Part shown: piece after piece, positions 30,348 to 43,257 of the stretch
Layout: every line of letters starts with the position of its first letter
How positions within the stretch are numbered: the stretch's first letter is position 1
Source: Anisakis pegreffii
Taxonomy: Eukaryota > Nematoda > Chromadorea > Rhabditida > Anisakidae
Length of the DNA: 64,000 nucleotides
Assembly (NCBI GenBank): GCA_035041965.1
Contig: JAPYMA010000792.1
Span: 62,001-126,000, forward strand
Direction of reading: 5' to 3'
The notes under the pieces: generated by a model
What the model was told of the DNA's origin: nothing
Database searches by the model: none
Seen by the model: the letters and a program-made list of their open reading frames with translations, nothing else
Made by a program: the position numbers and the translations under genes

Positions 30348-30845
30348 TCATATAGCTTTCGCTTCATCGAACTGCTTCCGCGCCCTCTTCAGTTCTTCGC
30401 TCATCGACAATAAATCCTTCACTCTACCGAATTTTTTAGCATCTCGTCGAATCAAGTAATGAATATCTTCCAGTGACAACTTCCCCGGTTTACCAACGTT
30501 CACAGCGCGTTGGCACAGTTCACGCACGTAATCCACAACTATGTACTCGAGCAATTCCACTGTTTTATCGTACGGAACCTGAGATTTTGAATGCATCAAG
30601 TAAATGGCTGGTTTTGGAGAGAATTTTTGGCTGTTTGAAGGCAAATACGGCTCATGTTCAAAGACGCATTTAATGACAGAGAGTTGCCCTGAAAATTGAC
30701 GAAACGTTACCTTATCATCACCAAATCCGTACAGCATGGTCCGAAGTTCACGACGAAATAAGAACTTCTTGTCGTCATTACCCTCCTTCTTCTTCTCTTC
30801 GTCCTCCTCGTCCGATCCAAACAAACTCGATTCGTCGTCGAACAT
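30348..30845 (-). CDS. TAF13: Transcription initiation factor TFIID subunit 13
   Basis: TAF13 pairs with TAF11 through histone folds inside TFIID and helps place TBP at core promoters. Two exons, 30845-30711 and 30578-30348, encode 121 residues (human 124). The start at 30845 gives MFDDESSLFGSDEEDEE, the acidic N-terminus typical of the family. Next come FRRELRTMLYGFGDD (first histone-fold helix) and, from the second exon, LLEYIVVDYVRELCQRA (long central helix). LEDIHYLIRRDAKKFGRVKDLL and ELKRARKQFDEA match the strongly conserved C-terminal half. The intron at 30710-30579 is 132 bases, a multiple of three, and contains no in-frame stop, so a naive prediction would read straight through it. 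The gene is convergent with vinculin. Confidence 0.95.
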   Translation of the reverse strand: MFDDESSLFGSDEEDEEKKKEGNDDKKFLFRRELRTMLYGFGDDKVTFRQFSGQLSVIKCVFEHEPYLPSNSQKFSPKPAIYLMHSKSQVPYDKTVELLEYIVVDYVRELCQRAVNVGKPGKLSLEDIHYLIRRDAKKFGRVKDLLSMSEELKRARKQFDEAKAI

Positions 30846-33231
30846 CTCAGAATCCCAACCCACTCTTTAATCACACAAGCACTGCTCGTAAACCCACAAT
30901 TATTTCTGAAGGGATTGTGTAACAAGTGTGCTCGAAATCGCTCGTTGTTGAAAACGCCTGTGACCCAATAGATAAGACTTGTGCTTAAGTTTATTTTCGA
31001 ATGTAGGTAATGAATAAGCTCAGAAAAGAACCTAAATGAATCATTACTACTACTCACTTCAACAAAACTCAAGTCGCCAGTTATTTAAAGTAAAAGCAAG
31101 CCAGGCATTCTTCTCAACAACTCGCTGAGCTGATTCAAATGGGACGAACCATTTCTGGGTGAATTAAACAGAGACCTGAAGTTCAAAGCCTCATTTTTGT
31201 AATGATTAAGGCAATGGTTCTTGTAGCCACCTTTTTACTCTCATTCGATTCGGTGTTGTCAGATGAATCGAATCCCCCAACAAACTTATATTTCTATCGA
31301 CTTGTTCGAGTAAAATTGCCCTCTCTTTTTGAAATTGGAATATGAAATCGATGTTGTTTCTTTCGAAAACGTTCAGTTACCTCCATCTTCTTGTGCTCAG
31401 AACATCCTGTTATTTTCGTCACAAGCACTTTCAGATAATCCTTTCTGTAAACGCGAAGTAAAACGAACACTTACTCCAAGAGTGAAAGCTTTTTTTTTCA
31501 GTTTGAGAATGACAGAAATTACTTGACGTCTTCTGTGTGCTTACCGAATTATTTCTCAAAATTTTTCTTTCCAATTTCTTTGCATAGTTTGTTTTTGTGA
31601 TTATTCGTTCAGTTTAAACTACTTTCGTTCATATTTGCAACAGTAAATACTATTGATCGTCGATGTTGTTGTTATTTGCATTGAAACTTTCTCAAAATTA
31701 GAATTGAATTCCTCGAGAAACAAGTAATCAGCGTTAGTACAATACAAAAGTCGGACTGAATTCAGCACACTCAAAATTGCTCAAATCACGATGATCAAAC
31801 GAAATTCATGATTATCCAACGAGATTTCAGTTCATTTTGATGCTGCCCTATATCGTGGAATTCAATCGCTTATTTCTGTTATGTAAGATGTGTTTACTCT
31901 AATCAAAGATTACAAATTCCGTTGACTATAATGCGATTCCTTTATTTACAATAAGAATGTCTTCGATGTGAACAAGCATCAAGTATTCATGAATAAGTTT
32001 ATGCTTAAGAAACCAATAAAGGAATTATTAAAATATTGAACATGAAAGGGCCAATAAATGGAAGATCAGCTAATGCTTGATAGGCTGCAGAAAATCAGCG
32101 AAACGATAAACGTTGACATGGCTTGAACCTTAATGTGTTGATTGATGATTATCATGATCAAAACCAAATCAATTATTCGGCTTAATCGTCATAATTATTT
32201 TGACACAATTATTTCTTGCTGAATTGAACCATTTTTATTCAATATGTTTTAGAAAAACTCTTGAAAAGCTCTTTCTTTTGAATCTCTTCATAGAATCCAA
32301 TTGAATACATTTGAAAAGCGTTTTGAAATTGGAGTTGGAAAAGATCTCACTATCAGATAGATCATCGCTGAAATCCTCTATTGTAATAAAATGAATGCCG
32401 AATAAAGGCAGTATTCAAAAAAGCACATATTATTAGTGATAATACTCGTTGAACGTTTGAATCATACGCATGCCAAAAGAAATGAAATTTCGACCGACTA
32501 TTTACATCGTGCTGAAGGTGTGTTTTGAATGTCATTCAAAGGCAGTGTTTGCTCAAGTTGGAAAGGTTATTTGGAGAAATCATTGTGACCGAGAGAAGAG
32601 CCTCGGAGACGTGATTTGCTTCAACGAGCAGTTGAAGATGCATTCGGGGGCGCACGTTCTCGACGTGTTGTCTTCGTCATGTGATACGTTGTAACAAAAA
32701 TATCATCGATGTTACGCGAATGTGGTGGCGACGGTTGTTCAGGTCTGAAATGAGTGAATTAGAGGATGGTAGTCGTCTGATAACCGCTTTCCATCCTTAT
32801 CTACTGCAACTTATCAATTTCCATTTGAGAATCGTCGTTCATTGAGTTCATTCTGATAAGAGAGTCGAAATTATATTCGTATTGCTCTTATCTTAATCGT
32901 AATGCAATAATGAAAATCTTTGTGATTTACTGTTAACGAAACCATGAGTAGTGCATTCATTTACTTTGAGGTGCACAGAATTGCATATCAAAAGAGTGCT
33001 TATATTTCATGACAGTGAACTGCTTTATTTTATATTTGAGCGTGTATCAAGCATTCAGAAAGTTGGAATCATCATTTCATGAATTGAACTAATTTCGATG
33101 GTCTGTTTGATCAACGCGATACGACTGAAGATGAAATTGACTGCTGTCGTTCAGAAGAGCTTTTTGACGGATTTTATGAAATTGCCTTAACACCTGAAAT
33201 TGGAGCGTGGAATATTGCTACCCACAAAGAC
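30846..33231. other. Upstream of TAF13; no gene recognised
   Basis: This stretch lies between TAF13 and the next minus-strand gene. It should contain the TAF13 promoter and the 3' UTR of the unrecognised gene. ORFs at 31329-31526 and 32470-32694 on the plus strand were examined and show no motif or splice context I can support. Confidence 0.4.
33024..33029 (-). terminator. Candidate poly(A) signal, unrecognised minus-strand gene
   Basis: AATAAA on the minus strand lies about 205 bases beyond the stop codon at 33234-33232, a typical distance. Confidence 0.4.
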
Positions 33232-35225
33232 CTACTCGCTGGAATATTCAACTGATCGTGGACTCAGATCATACTGTCGATGCAAATGAGGCGACCCGTA
33301 GCCGCCGGAACGATACGGCAACTGCTTGGTTGTCTCCTTGACGCTAATCGCTAAATCGTCTCCGTAGTGACGATCTGCAAGCAAATTCACAATGAAAGGC
33401 GATCTGAAGATTCAATAGTTAAAAATGATTCTCAAAATAAGAAACCAATCATAGTGCAGGTAACTATCTCGATGAAACAAATTGATTCGTCAGAACAAGT
33501 GTTATGCGCATAAGTAATCCTCGGAAACGATGTAGTTTAATCGCTCAGTTCTTCATATGAGAATCTAGTTACGCAGCTTGGTTTTCAGCAAATAACAGAG
33601 AACGAAACACACGAGAACGCACCACGGTTAACGTACGTCGGTTCGTAACGAGCTATCGTCGAACTGTTCAGTTTTGATCGGCGACGAGCCGATGAAGAGA
33701 GTTTCGGTGATTGAGACTTCTGTTGGTGTACTTTTTCATCATCGGAATTAGGCACAATGGCTGCAATTTTGTCGCTTTTTGGCGATGGACTCTCTAAGCT
33801 GTTCCTTTCTTCAGACGACGAATAACCCAAATCGCCTTTTGCACTGCTTTTCAACGATGAATCTGCAACGAGAACATTCTCTTCGAAATCAGCTCAAATG
33901 TTTGATAGACTTGTTTTGATCGTTCGGAATTATCGACAAGCCATACTCGAAAAGAATGGAGTTGCATACCCTTAGTTAGATATTTCGTGTATTTATCGTA
34001 ATCTGTGATCAGAATCGGTGTTTCGCCACTCTCTGGAGGTGAATTGGTGGTATGTTCTGAAACGTTGAGCTTACGTTTTTGATGTGCTGGGCCTGGAAAT
34101 TGGAGATGGAAATGTGTTTCACAGAGTGGCAAAGATAATGCGGCACTGCTTTCGAACTTTTATTTCGTATTCCATTCTGAATCGTACTTTTAAAGGAGAT
34201 GAAATTCCTCTTACTACGCAAAACTTTCATCGAGAACCGAAATTTGTCAATGTTTACAAATATAAAATGATGTAAAGGTCGCAAAATTCAGCTTATCTTT
34301 AGCATTACAATGGGTTTTTTGAAATTTCGAATGAAATAATAAAAGACAATATGATATTCGGTTTAAAGCTTTTGACCTTGAGCAGAAAAGGAGTTATTCA
34401 GTTGAGCGCAAACCCAAAAATTGGTCTGCATTAGAATAGAAATACAAAGACGTAAACAAATCGTTTTGAACATAAGTATTCTCAACCGTTGACTAAATTC
34501 AATGTTATTTCTAAATTTACTCAAGTTCATCAGATACTATTTGCAACCATTACTCATCACCTAAATTACATTTCGAAACTTCAGCAGCTCTACGAGCAGA
34601 TTCAAACAGCACTTCAAAAGTAGTTCTATGAAGCAGTTCAGAGGTTGCAGTTGAGAGGTTACCGTATCCAGCAGATCGGTGAGGAACTGGCTGGCGAGGT
34701 GACGCTGCTAACTGCTCCTTGAATTCAGCATCTGGCTGGACGGTGACTTGGGATTTTCGGTGTTTGTTTGGAACGGGTGGCGATGGAGTCCATCCGATCA
34801 TGCCAATAGCGTTCAACGGTTCATCAGTGAACACCTGATGAGTAATTGAAAAAAAGGTCAATTGTATCGCTCGAAATGGACTCGAGTGAGTCACACAAAC
34901 ACAGTCTGATCGCCTCCGGTGTCAACTTCCAAAATAACCAAAGCGAATTAATTTGCTTGACCATTCCAGTGCGGTGTCTCTTTTCTTAGTTCTTTTTTAA
35001 TTTTAGCTATCAGCAAACATCTTCACTCGCTTGCTCCTTCTTAGTTGTTGACTACCAAGAAACATGATGGTCAATTATGAGCTGTCCGTATCTTTCGCAC
35101 CAACTCTGAACAACGATTCCGCACAAAACCTACTCGTAGTGCTCCTTTTGCATCATTTAGACGTTCGAGGTGCTTGAACGCCGCGTTTATGTACGGTGTA
35201 CTACGGTTGCTTAGCTTCCACTTGC
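33232..35225 (-). CDS. Unrecognised disordered protein, 3' five exons
   Basis: Exons on the minus strand: 35225-35134, 34834-34561, 34092-33970, 33862-33637, 33403-33232. Each has GT-AG borders and all phases agree, giving 294 residues up to TAG at 33234-33232. The first exon starts in phase 1, so at least one upstream exon is missing. The early part looks folded (INAAFKHLERLNDAKGALR). The rest is mostly low-complexity, rich in S, P, K and R, for example SSSARRRSKLNSSTIARYEP. Two related motifs, PHRSAGYGN in the second exon and PYRSGGYGS in the last, share the pattern P-x-RS-x-GYG. I do not recognise the family. The consistent phases and repeated motif are the main evidence for a real gene. 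No transmembrane segment is visible; N-terminal signals cannot be judged. Confidence 0.6.
33344..33374 (-). other. Alternative last-exon acceptor giving a second C-terminus
   Basis: A second acceptor, TTGCTTGCAG ending at 33375, lies 29 bases inside the last exon. Using it after the same donor at 33636 shifts frame and ends the protein with TSSLRRRFSD and a TAG at 33346-33344. The acceptor ending at 33404 (ATCTTCAG) keeps the frame containing PYRSGGYGS. By the TTTCAG-like standard both sites are reasonable. Confidence 0.4.
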
Positions 35226-35747
35226 CTGAAAGTCGATTACTGATTTCATGTGCGTATGAAAACGATCATTAATCGGGTAATAACTGAATGCTTACGTTTC
35301 AGAATGTTTTAGCAGCCTTTTAAAATGCTCTTTGGTTCGTATGGCGAAAAGCTATCATCGGAATTTGAATAGATTTATTCATTCGTGAAACATCAATTAT
35401 TGTCAATTAAGGAGGTCCATTTCCATTTCATTAATGTATCTTGTATTTCCCATTTCGCTCGACAATTTTTTGCCTTTTAGAGTAATTTTTCTGACTTATT
35501 ACCCTCAATTATGACGCTTATTCACTTCCAAATTATGCAACTTTTAATTGTTAATATCGCGTGCATTCATCATCTGCGAAAAAAAGCTCCATTTTCATCT
35601 TCAACTTTGAATCATTCAAGTACTTTCAATTATGAATAGACATACTTTTTGAAATATCCATTACTCATTCAATGAAACGAGCACGATCGACTGTTAATTA
35701 TTATGGATGGTACTATAATTGTAAGAGAAGCAAACTCAAAACCAAAC

Positions 35748-36005
35748 CTAGTGATCATCTAAAACATTCAAAGATTCATTAACGAACACAAAACCTTCTA
35801 TTTCGAGAAATTTGAGTCGGTCAGGACCACGACCGGATAAAACAGAATCCACGTATAGGTAATGTACATCTTGATTTCGAATTCCATAATCCGATAGCGT
35901 GAGTGTTCCAAGTCGATCCATTTCTTCATTAATTGATGTATCTAGTTGCTCATTGCCTTCAAAAGTTGTGAAATCACACCGATCAACGACGTTGAACGTA
36001 TACAC
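35748..36005 (-). CDS. Possible upstream exon of the unrecognised gene
   Basis: An 85-codon open frame includes LTLSDYGIRNQDVHYLYVD and GPDRLKFLEIEG. A GT at 35794 would end an exon in phase 1 after LKFLEIE and join to the exon at 35225 as GKWKLSNRS, matching the phase that exon requires. The donor is weak (GTTTTG) and the acceptor side is not clear. It may instead be a chance ORF or a decayed gene. Confidence 0.25.
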   Translation of the reverse strand: MYTFNVVDRCDFTTFEGNEQLDTSINEEMDRLGTLTLSDYGIRNQDVHYLYVDSVLSGRGPDRLKFLEIEGFVFVNESLNVLDDH

Positions 36006-38941
36006 TCATTATGGATTATTTGGAAACACGAATTGGAGGAATGCAAATCGATTTCAAAGTTGCCTTTAGTTACCCAAATTTATCGGGATCTCCATGAATC
36101 GTCATATTTTTTTGCGTCCATCGTTAGATAGGGCTGTTCTTATCAAATGAACCTATGCCTCATCCCTACTTTCAGCAAGGTGAATACATCCTGAGCCTAA
36201 TGTTAAGATTAGCATATGCTCCGAAGCTCAATACAGAGGCTGGTTCTTGAAAGAATCACTACAAAACGTTCCCGAGAGAGCAGCACATAAACTGGAACCA
36301 ACTTGTTGGTGGCATGTTGTAGATAGCTAATGATAGTCGAACAAGCTGAGAACGATGGCGGTGAGGTGGGACGTACGACGAACGACTGAATGCGAGTTGT
36401 TGTCTGAGTGTGGACGTGAGACCACTGAGGAAACGAATCTTTTCCAAGTACTACTTGTACTTTTTGAAGAGTGTACAGTGATTGTTCATTCGGAGGCTCG
36501 TGCAACGGGGTCCGCCCATGAACACATTGTCAGTCATGCATGACTATAACAATCATATGAGAATTCGAACAAAAAAAGAAGATTAATGTTTTCGGTACAT
36601 GAACATGTATCGGTGTTTGTGAACATATATAAACAAACGCACTCATCAGATACATCAGTCTGTGTACAATATTTTCGTATGCTCTGTTTACCTGAGGATT
36701 ATGATTCGCACAGAAGAGAAAAATGAACTGAAAACAAGAGGGGAAAGAGGCCATAGACTTAAACGAATGACTGATTGAAGTGTTGAACTGGTCGGTTGAC
36801 TGTTTGGCGAGTGCTCTGGACCATCGTGCTCGGCCGTTATTTAAACGATTACTATTTCAACGATCAGAAAAGATTCGCACGAAAGTTGAGTCTGAATTGT
36901 TTGGAGAAGGATGATACAGATGGAGGATTATACCTTCTCGCTTTTCACAGTTTTCAAGTGTTCGAGAAGCGTGCAGGCATGAAAATGTAAACGACAAAAG
37001 ATTAAACATCCAACTCTCAGAGCAGACGTCTATGTGTAAGTTGCAATAGGCCATAGAAAGTAAGCAAATCCAAGATCGTTCAGCTTGCGATCAATCTAAT
37101 GACATCAGCAGCCAGGAACAATTCAACATGAGAAACATAAAATGGAAAATTTCATTGCATTATTGCTTGCTGCCTTTTAAGGCTGGAAATTTAGAAAAAA
37201 TAATCGGACGGAGTCGGCGAAATTTCAGATCAATTAGAATCCTGAATAGATTCATTCAATACATACTTCAGTGAGATCCACATCATATGTTAACACTGAT
37301 TTCACAAAGAAAGTGGTATTCTTCATAGCTGAAACTGCGACGAATGTTAGGATATGTGAGTGATGGAATAGGTAAAGTTAGAGAGTGGAAGTGCACAGAT
37401 TTTGATGGTAAGGTAAATGTTTTGATGAAATCAAACGATTTCAATTCGACGATAGTTTCGCTCCAAAAAAATGTTTTCAGTAAATACAATTTGCTGGTTT
37501 TATTATGACGTTCTCATTGGCTGTATAATAATAGTTGGATTGAAATGATTTCGGTAAAGTACATCCATATGCACTCGTCAACTGATTATTATTTGGGTAA
37601 TTTGTTTTTTTGTCAGTCATAGAATTTAGATTCATGGAATTAATAGTTGTTTATTGTTAATCTTCTTCGAGGAGGCAGCAGGAACATTCAACTGCAAATA
37701 TTTTGAACTCAGCACGATTAACATCATTCAGAGTTCAAATGAATTCGTCTAGTGACGACGAATCATGATTCTTGAGAGAGAATATGGTGAAATTTTGTCA
37801 TTTTGGAAACTGTGCAGCGTTTTTCAAGGCTCTTGCACATAATAACTATGAACATGTTCATTTTCCACAGTTGCTTAAGTGAGCCTGAGATCGCCTACCC
37901 TAGCAGAGATCCTCAAAAGTGGAACGTTGATGTTTCATGATTTTTGATCGACGTATTCGAATAGGCGCCTCGTGAGTGGGATCAAATGTTGTAGGATTGA
38001 TTGAATACAGAAAAGTATGGGATTAAAACGTTGGAATGAAACCAGATCGAGTTTGGTGCCGATTCTGCGCAAAAAAACTTTAATGATATGGTTCATTTCA
38101 AATTCGCGTCTCAATGAGAGAATACTTATTCGACAATTATCTGAAAATGCACTTTGAAGTGAGGAACTTGTACAGAAACAAGATGGATTTTTGTCATCTG
38201 CAGACAAATTTAACCTTCCCTCGCTCTCTTCTCAATGCTCTTCTAAATCCTCGAAAGAATATGATGAATATTTCGTATTACACGAAAATCGTTGGAAACA
38301 GTGAGTGTCGCATGAATTTAGTGAAATTGCCAAGCTCGACAGAAACTATCAACTGGGTAGAATTCCGAGGCAGAAATCATAACATTTTGATGATAAAAGT
38401 GACTCGTTGTGTATGACTATGCTGCTGTTTTCATGAGCATAGTTCATTTCTTTGCGATATTCCAGGTCATGTGCTCACTGGTCATTATTCCACTGAACCT
38501 CTTTCCAATGTCATGAGGTTTTCTGATTCCATTATATCTTTCCTCCTCAAATTTTCAGCTATATCAGTGACCTAACACAATTGTGGAAAAAACTGGATTG
38601 CACAGTTCCATAATTGCGATTCAAACTGATAAAACATGAGTTATTAAGTTGTACTGTATGACGTTAAACATTCAGAATACTTCGTAGTTTGTATATTATT
38701 TTTTATGGTCATAAGGTTTTTTGCTGACTTAATTGCGGATCATTTCACAATCAGTTTAGCCGGCAGAAGAACTTCAGTAAGCTGTCAAAACTCGCGAAGG
38801 TTGAGAAATTGTTCAGGAATGTGCTTGTTTCAGCTTCCAATTTGAACTTCATGCACAGACAGGCAATTATGAATGCGTATTATTTGATCAGTATTTTATA
38901 CCCTCTGGCACATTATACTCGTTTTCTTGCCCTGCTTGCAT

Positions 38942-38957
38942 TGTGTGTGTGTGTGTG
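38942..38957. repeat. TG dinucleotide microsatellite
   Basis: Eight uninterrupted TG units followed by GGG. Confidence 0.9.
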
Positions 38958-41010
38958 GGTGTAAAACCAACAGCTAAAGCCTTCAGTTCTGCAAGAAGGT
39001 TGTGATCTCTAACGACTATAACTAGAATGTTATTCCTGACTCTGAAAACAACGCACAGCAACTGTCCATCGCAACTGCTGTGTGTTAGGGGAGAAGAATC
39101 GATCGAGATGTTGTTTTTAATTTAAGTTTCAGTTTGATTTGTTTGCAGCATGTCTCTTTTGTTGTAGTATCAGTCTTAGTTTAGCTAGTTAAGCCTAGTT
39201 ACAATCAGTCAAAGGTGTGTTGTTGATTCGTTGAATTAAGCTGTGAATTTTCAACTTCTTTCTCAGCCATTCTCGATTGCACTGAACATCTCGATTCTCT
39301 CGTTCTTTTACCACCTTGTCAGCTTTATCTGCCCAACTCATTCTGCTCTGTGAGGCTCTCTCTCACTCTCATACCTAAATCTTCAGCATTTAGCCGAAGA
39401 TAATATACTAATGAAATAGTACGAATCGAATGATAGACGAGTCGAAAACAAAATGGGATGGAGTACAGTTGTGAAGCGATGGTTGTTGTTATTTTGATGA
39501 TAAGGATGATAATATATGCACAGTGATTTAAAACACGAACCAAGCAAACAAACAGTTGACGTCAGTGAGCAGAGATGCTACAATTCACTGGGGGCATTCA
39601 TTCAGAAATGGTTATGTTTCGTCGAGGTAAAACACCAGAAACAATACGAAGTGGAGCACGGAAAGGAGTTCGCTGAGGCACATTTGTAAATATCCATAAG
39701 AAACACCTAAAGGTTGCCACTCAACCGTATTCAGTGAGGAAGTGAGTCTTATACGAATGGAAGTGAAACTGAAATGGAATTGAAAAGGACAAGAATCAAA
39801 ATTTTAATTTAAAATCAGCGATTCCTGAGGGAAGTTAGAAAGCACTGGTTTTGTTCTGACTGATGATTTGAATTTTCCGAGTCAAATTTTCTCCTCTGCT
39901 TATCAAAGAAAGCTGTTACTACTTAGAGGTTTCGTTTGGTATGATCCTCCATAACGAGCACATGTGATTTCATCCGTGCATGCCAATTTATGTGAGAACA
40001 GATATTTGTTGATAACGCTGAGTGAAAATTGAATGAGAGAAATGCCTGTCACACTTTGAATGTTTGGTCGGAAACAGTGTAAGGAAACGAAACTGGTGAA
40101 ACAAACAATGCAAAGCATCAGCAAATAATGTTTATTACACAACATATGTACCGTTATCTTACAGCTTAAAACGATCAATTTCAACAAATTTATTCAAATA
40201 AAAATGTGATTTCGATTATCAATATTCATTCCAAATGATTTGATAAGGAAAATCAAATCATCAATGCAGTGACTTTAGATTATTTACAATCAGTCCCATT
40301 GCCATCTGATAATGAGGTGTTGTTGCAGAGGTGATAACGTCACGGCATGCAAATGCAGCTGAGAATCTTTCAAATTAAAAGTCAATATTCTGACATACTG
40401 AATTTGCTAATTCTCAAGGATGCACCATTTCAGTTCCAAAATTCATAATTGATTGCATGATATGATCCCGCATTCAGTAACATAAGAATTGATCCCCTTA
40501 TCCTGAGCTTCTCTGTTATTCTGAGCGTACTGAGAAAAGATTTTGCTGCGTTGATGTCTTTTTTCAAATTCATCACACGTTACGAACAACTGTTCATTTG
40601 CTCGTTGTTCATTCGAACGTAATGTATGTTTATGTAGGAATGTGAGTTATTTAACGTGAGATGTAACTGATTTTTTATGACAAAATTTAATGCATTCGTC
40701 CAACTGCATATGAGGAAAAACTTCAGCCTTCATCTCATCTACGCTCTTCGTACGTTCAAGCCACATCAATTTCCTCAGTACGACGAATTACACTATGCAT
40801 GATTTTTTTCCAGAAAAACTATGCCAGCAATAATGATTTGTTGCGGATCAAACCACAGATGGCTTCATCAAAAAGACTCATCATCGAGATGTAAACAGAT
40901 ATAACTGAAATGATATATTTAAAAAATTTATTATCGACACTAATTAATTGTCAGTTCATGTACATACCGAATAGTGATCGACATGACGAAAGATCAACTC
41001 AACTGAAATG

Positions 41011-41097
41011 AACAATTAACAATTAATCAGCTATTCAAGTGAAACAGTCAGCCATCAATCAGCCATTCAAGGCAAACAATTAACAATTAATCAGCTA
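41011..41097. repeat. Short direct repeat, 64-base offset
   Basis: The same 23 bases, starting AACAATTAAC and ending TCAGCTA, occur at 41011-41033 and 41075-41097. Between them, smaller fragments (TCAGCCAT-like, ATTCAAG) also recur, suggesting local slippage. Confidence 0.8.
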
Positions 41098-42871
41098 ACC
41101 AATTTATGAGATTTCTTACCTGGTCAGCAGTCGAGATATGTTTGCTGCACAGATTCATAATATTACCATTGCAACAAGATCTTATCAGATCATGCACACG
41201 TATGACTAGTTTCTTGGACAGGAAAGCGATGTTCAGGAAAAACTTTGAGGTTTGAGAAGCAGGGAAAACTTGAAGTAACTTGAAAGTTACAAACACATTG
41301 CATTCTTTGTTGATAGCGCTTAGAATGATGCACTGAAAATGCATTTATATCAAGTTGAACGTTGCGTCGTCGATGGATTGGACAGCAAAACTCGCTGCCA
41401 GTTGAAAGATTCTAAATGGACGTATTGCAGAATTCATTCCGTGTTCAGAGAAAACTGGAATCACTTTCAAAGCAAACAAATCAACAGTTATTGCTTTCGT
41501 ATCAATATGATAAATATGAACAGTAATAAAATAGCTATTAGATATATGAATTAGAACAGTTCCTCAAACCAACTACGTATCCCCTTTATTGTCCTAATTA
41601 ATTTCATTCCAGGTCATTTCAATTTCGATGTAAGCTCTGTCGGAAACGGATGTCAAATTTCGCAGAATTCAAATTTTTAGTGACAAGATGGAGAAGTTCA
41701 GTTGGACTTTTACAAAACTGACCTATTTGAGCAATAAAATCAGTCAATAAGCATACGACCGCCTGTTGAGGTTCACCTTCCTTACGATGTCCTGAAACAC
41801 ATCACGACCTAATAATAGTCAGCTACGATCGAATGTCAATTACTAGTTGATCTGACGTAATTACTTCCTACCAACTAGCACTTACAAGTAAACAATTCCT
41901 AAATCATTGTATATTCCATTCTTGCTCGTACAACTTTGATTATACTGAATCTCTGGGATAGTACAGTTCATCTGCCACTTATTTACCAAAAAGTACCATT
42001 TTCTAGACCGAATAAAACCCGATCACCTCATTTTGCTACGATTCTGAGTTCGAATTGTAGCATTCGTGATCAAGGAATGGGAAGACAGTTATGGGTAGAG
42101 TTTATCGATTCATATTCGACAACAACTAAGATATTATCAAGCTCACACTAGTAAAGTTGCAAGAAACAGCTAAAATATTTCTGTGTTATAGAACATTGAA
42201 TTGAACTTGATGGGGAATATGCTTCGATTCACAGTCAGTGAAAGTGCTGTTGATGGATCAAAACCCGTCTTATTACACTCTCCCTTCACAGTGCTCAGAA
42301 TAATTCCCGTCGAAAAAAACCTCACGTCTATGATTAGAAGTCCCGATGAAAACACCACTCAGTCTAATTTCAGAAAACCGTTGAACATACCTACATGAGT
42401 CGAAGGTACACCCATGCAAATAAAACATCCAACTGATGCAAATTTTTGCACGCGAATGTTCATCAATCAAAATTAATGGATCAGAATCATCCATCATTTA
42501 TGTGCTATCGTTTACGTGTGGGCATGTATTTATGCGTTGAAATTGCAAAGTTAAAAAGTTAGAGAGATAAAAATTCAGCATGAAGCTGAATGCTCAACTC
42601 AAAGGTGATATTGCGAATACTTTTTGTTGTTCAAGAAGAGATAGTTGGTGCTATTTCGATGATATGTTCCTATCGTTGTTATCGCACTCGTACCTATGCC
42701 TCAAGGCAATATCCATTCACCTGTTTACCTTTTGTTTATCTCTATCTTTAACTCTGTAATGCTCTCTAAATTGCACTAATTTATCTGTCTGTCCGTACGT
42801 TTCAATGTTTAGGATCAAAAGGGATATGTTGAATGGTTTTAGTGGAATCAATGAATGCATCTCAAAAGAAT

Positions 42872-42896
42872 CTCATATGGCGGTAACGCATATGAG
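42872..42896. promoter_or_regulatory. Palindromic pair of E-boxes upstream of myosin
   Basis: CTCATATG and its exact reverse complement CATATGAG flank nine bases. Each arm carries the CANNTG pattern bound by basic helix-loop-helix factors. A further CAGCTG occurs near 43110. Muscle genes often use E-boxes, but such six-base patterns are common by chance and the distance to the ATG is about 1 kb. Confidence 0.25.
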
Positions 42897-42921
42897 GGGG
42901 ATAAACAGCGATATTTAAGAG

Positions 42922-43257
42922 ATGCTCAGTTGCCAGTTTCATCACGTTGTAATAGATCCACTGCATATGCATTTCCGAACGATTTCATCCGTCTTCATTG
43001 ACATTTCCACAAATCTTGCTATCTCTACGCGAAGGTTATTGGATCATCTCGATCGGGTGGATATTTTAAGCCGTATCTCATCATTCGGACGGATACTTAT
43101 CGGATCAGCACAGCTGTTATCCACGATTGCCGGTTCAGTCTCAGTCTCATTTCAGTTGCTATTTTATCCATCCCATCAACCAACCATCATCCATTCGCCA
43201 TCACTCGAGCATTCTGCATTCGTCGTTCGTTGTCTGCACCGTGATGTGCTGCGTTAG
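42922..43257 (+). CDS. Small ORF of unknown status
   Basis: A 111-codon ATG-started frame with a hydrophobic middle (SRISSFGRILIGSAQLLSTIAG) lies in a patch of slightly higher GC 700 bases before the myosin start. No family is recognised and there is no splice or ribosome context to support it. It may be untranslated leader or promoter sequence of the myosin gene rather than a gene. Confidence 0.15.
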   Translation: MLSCQFHHVVIDPLHMHFRTISSVFIDISTNLAISTRRLLDHLDRVDILSRISSFGRILIGSAQLLSTIAGSVSVSFQLLFYPSHQPTIIHSPSLEHSAFVVRCLHRDVLR

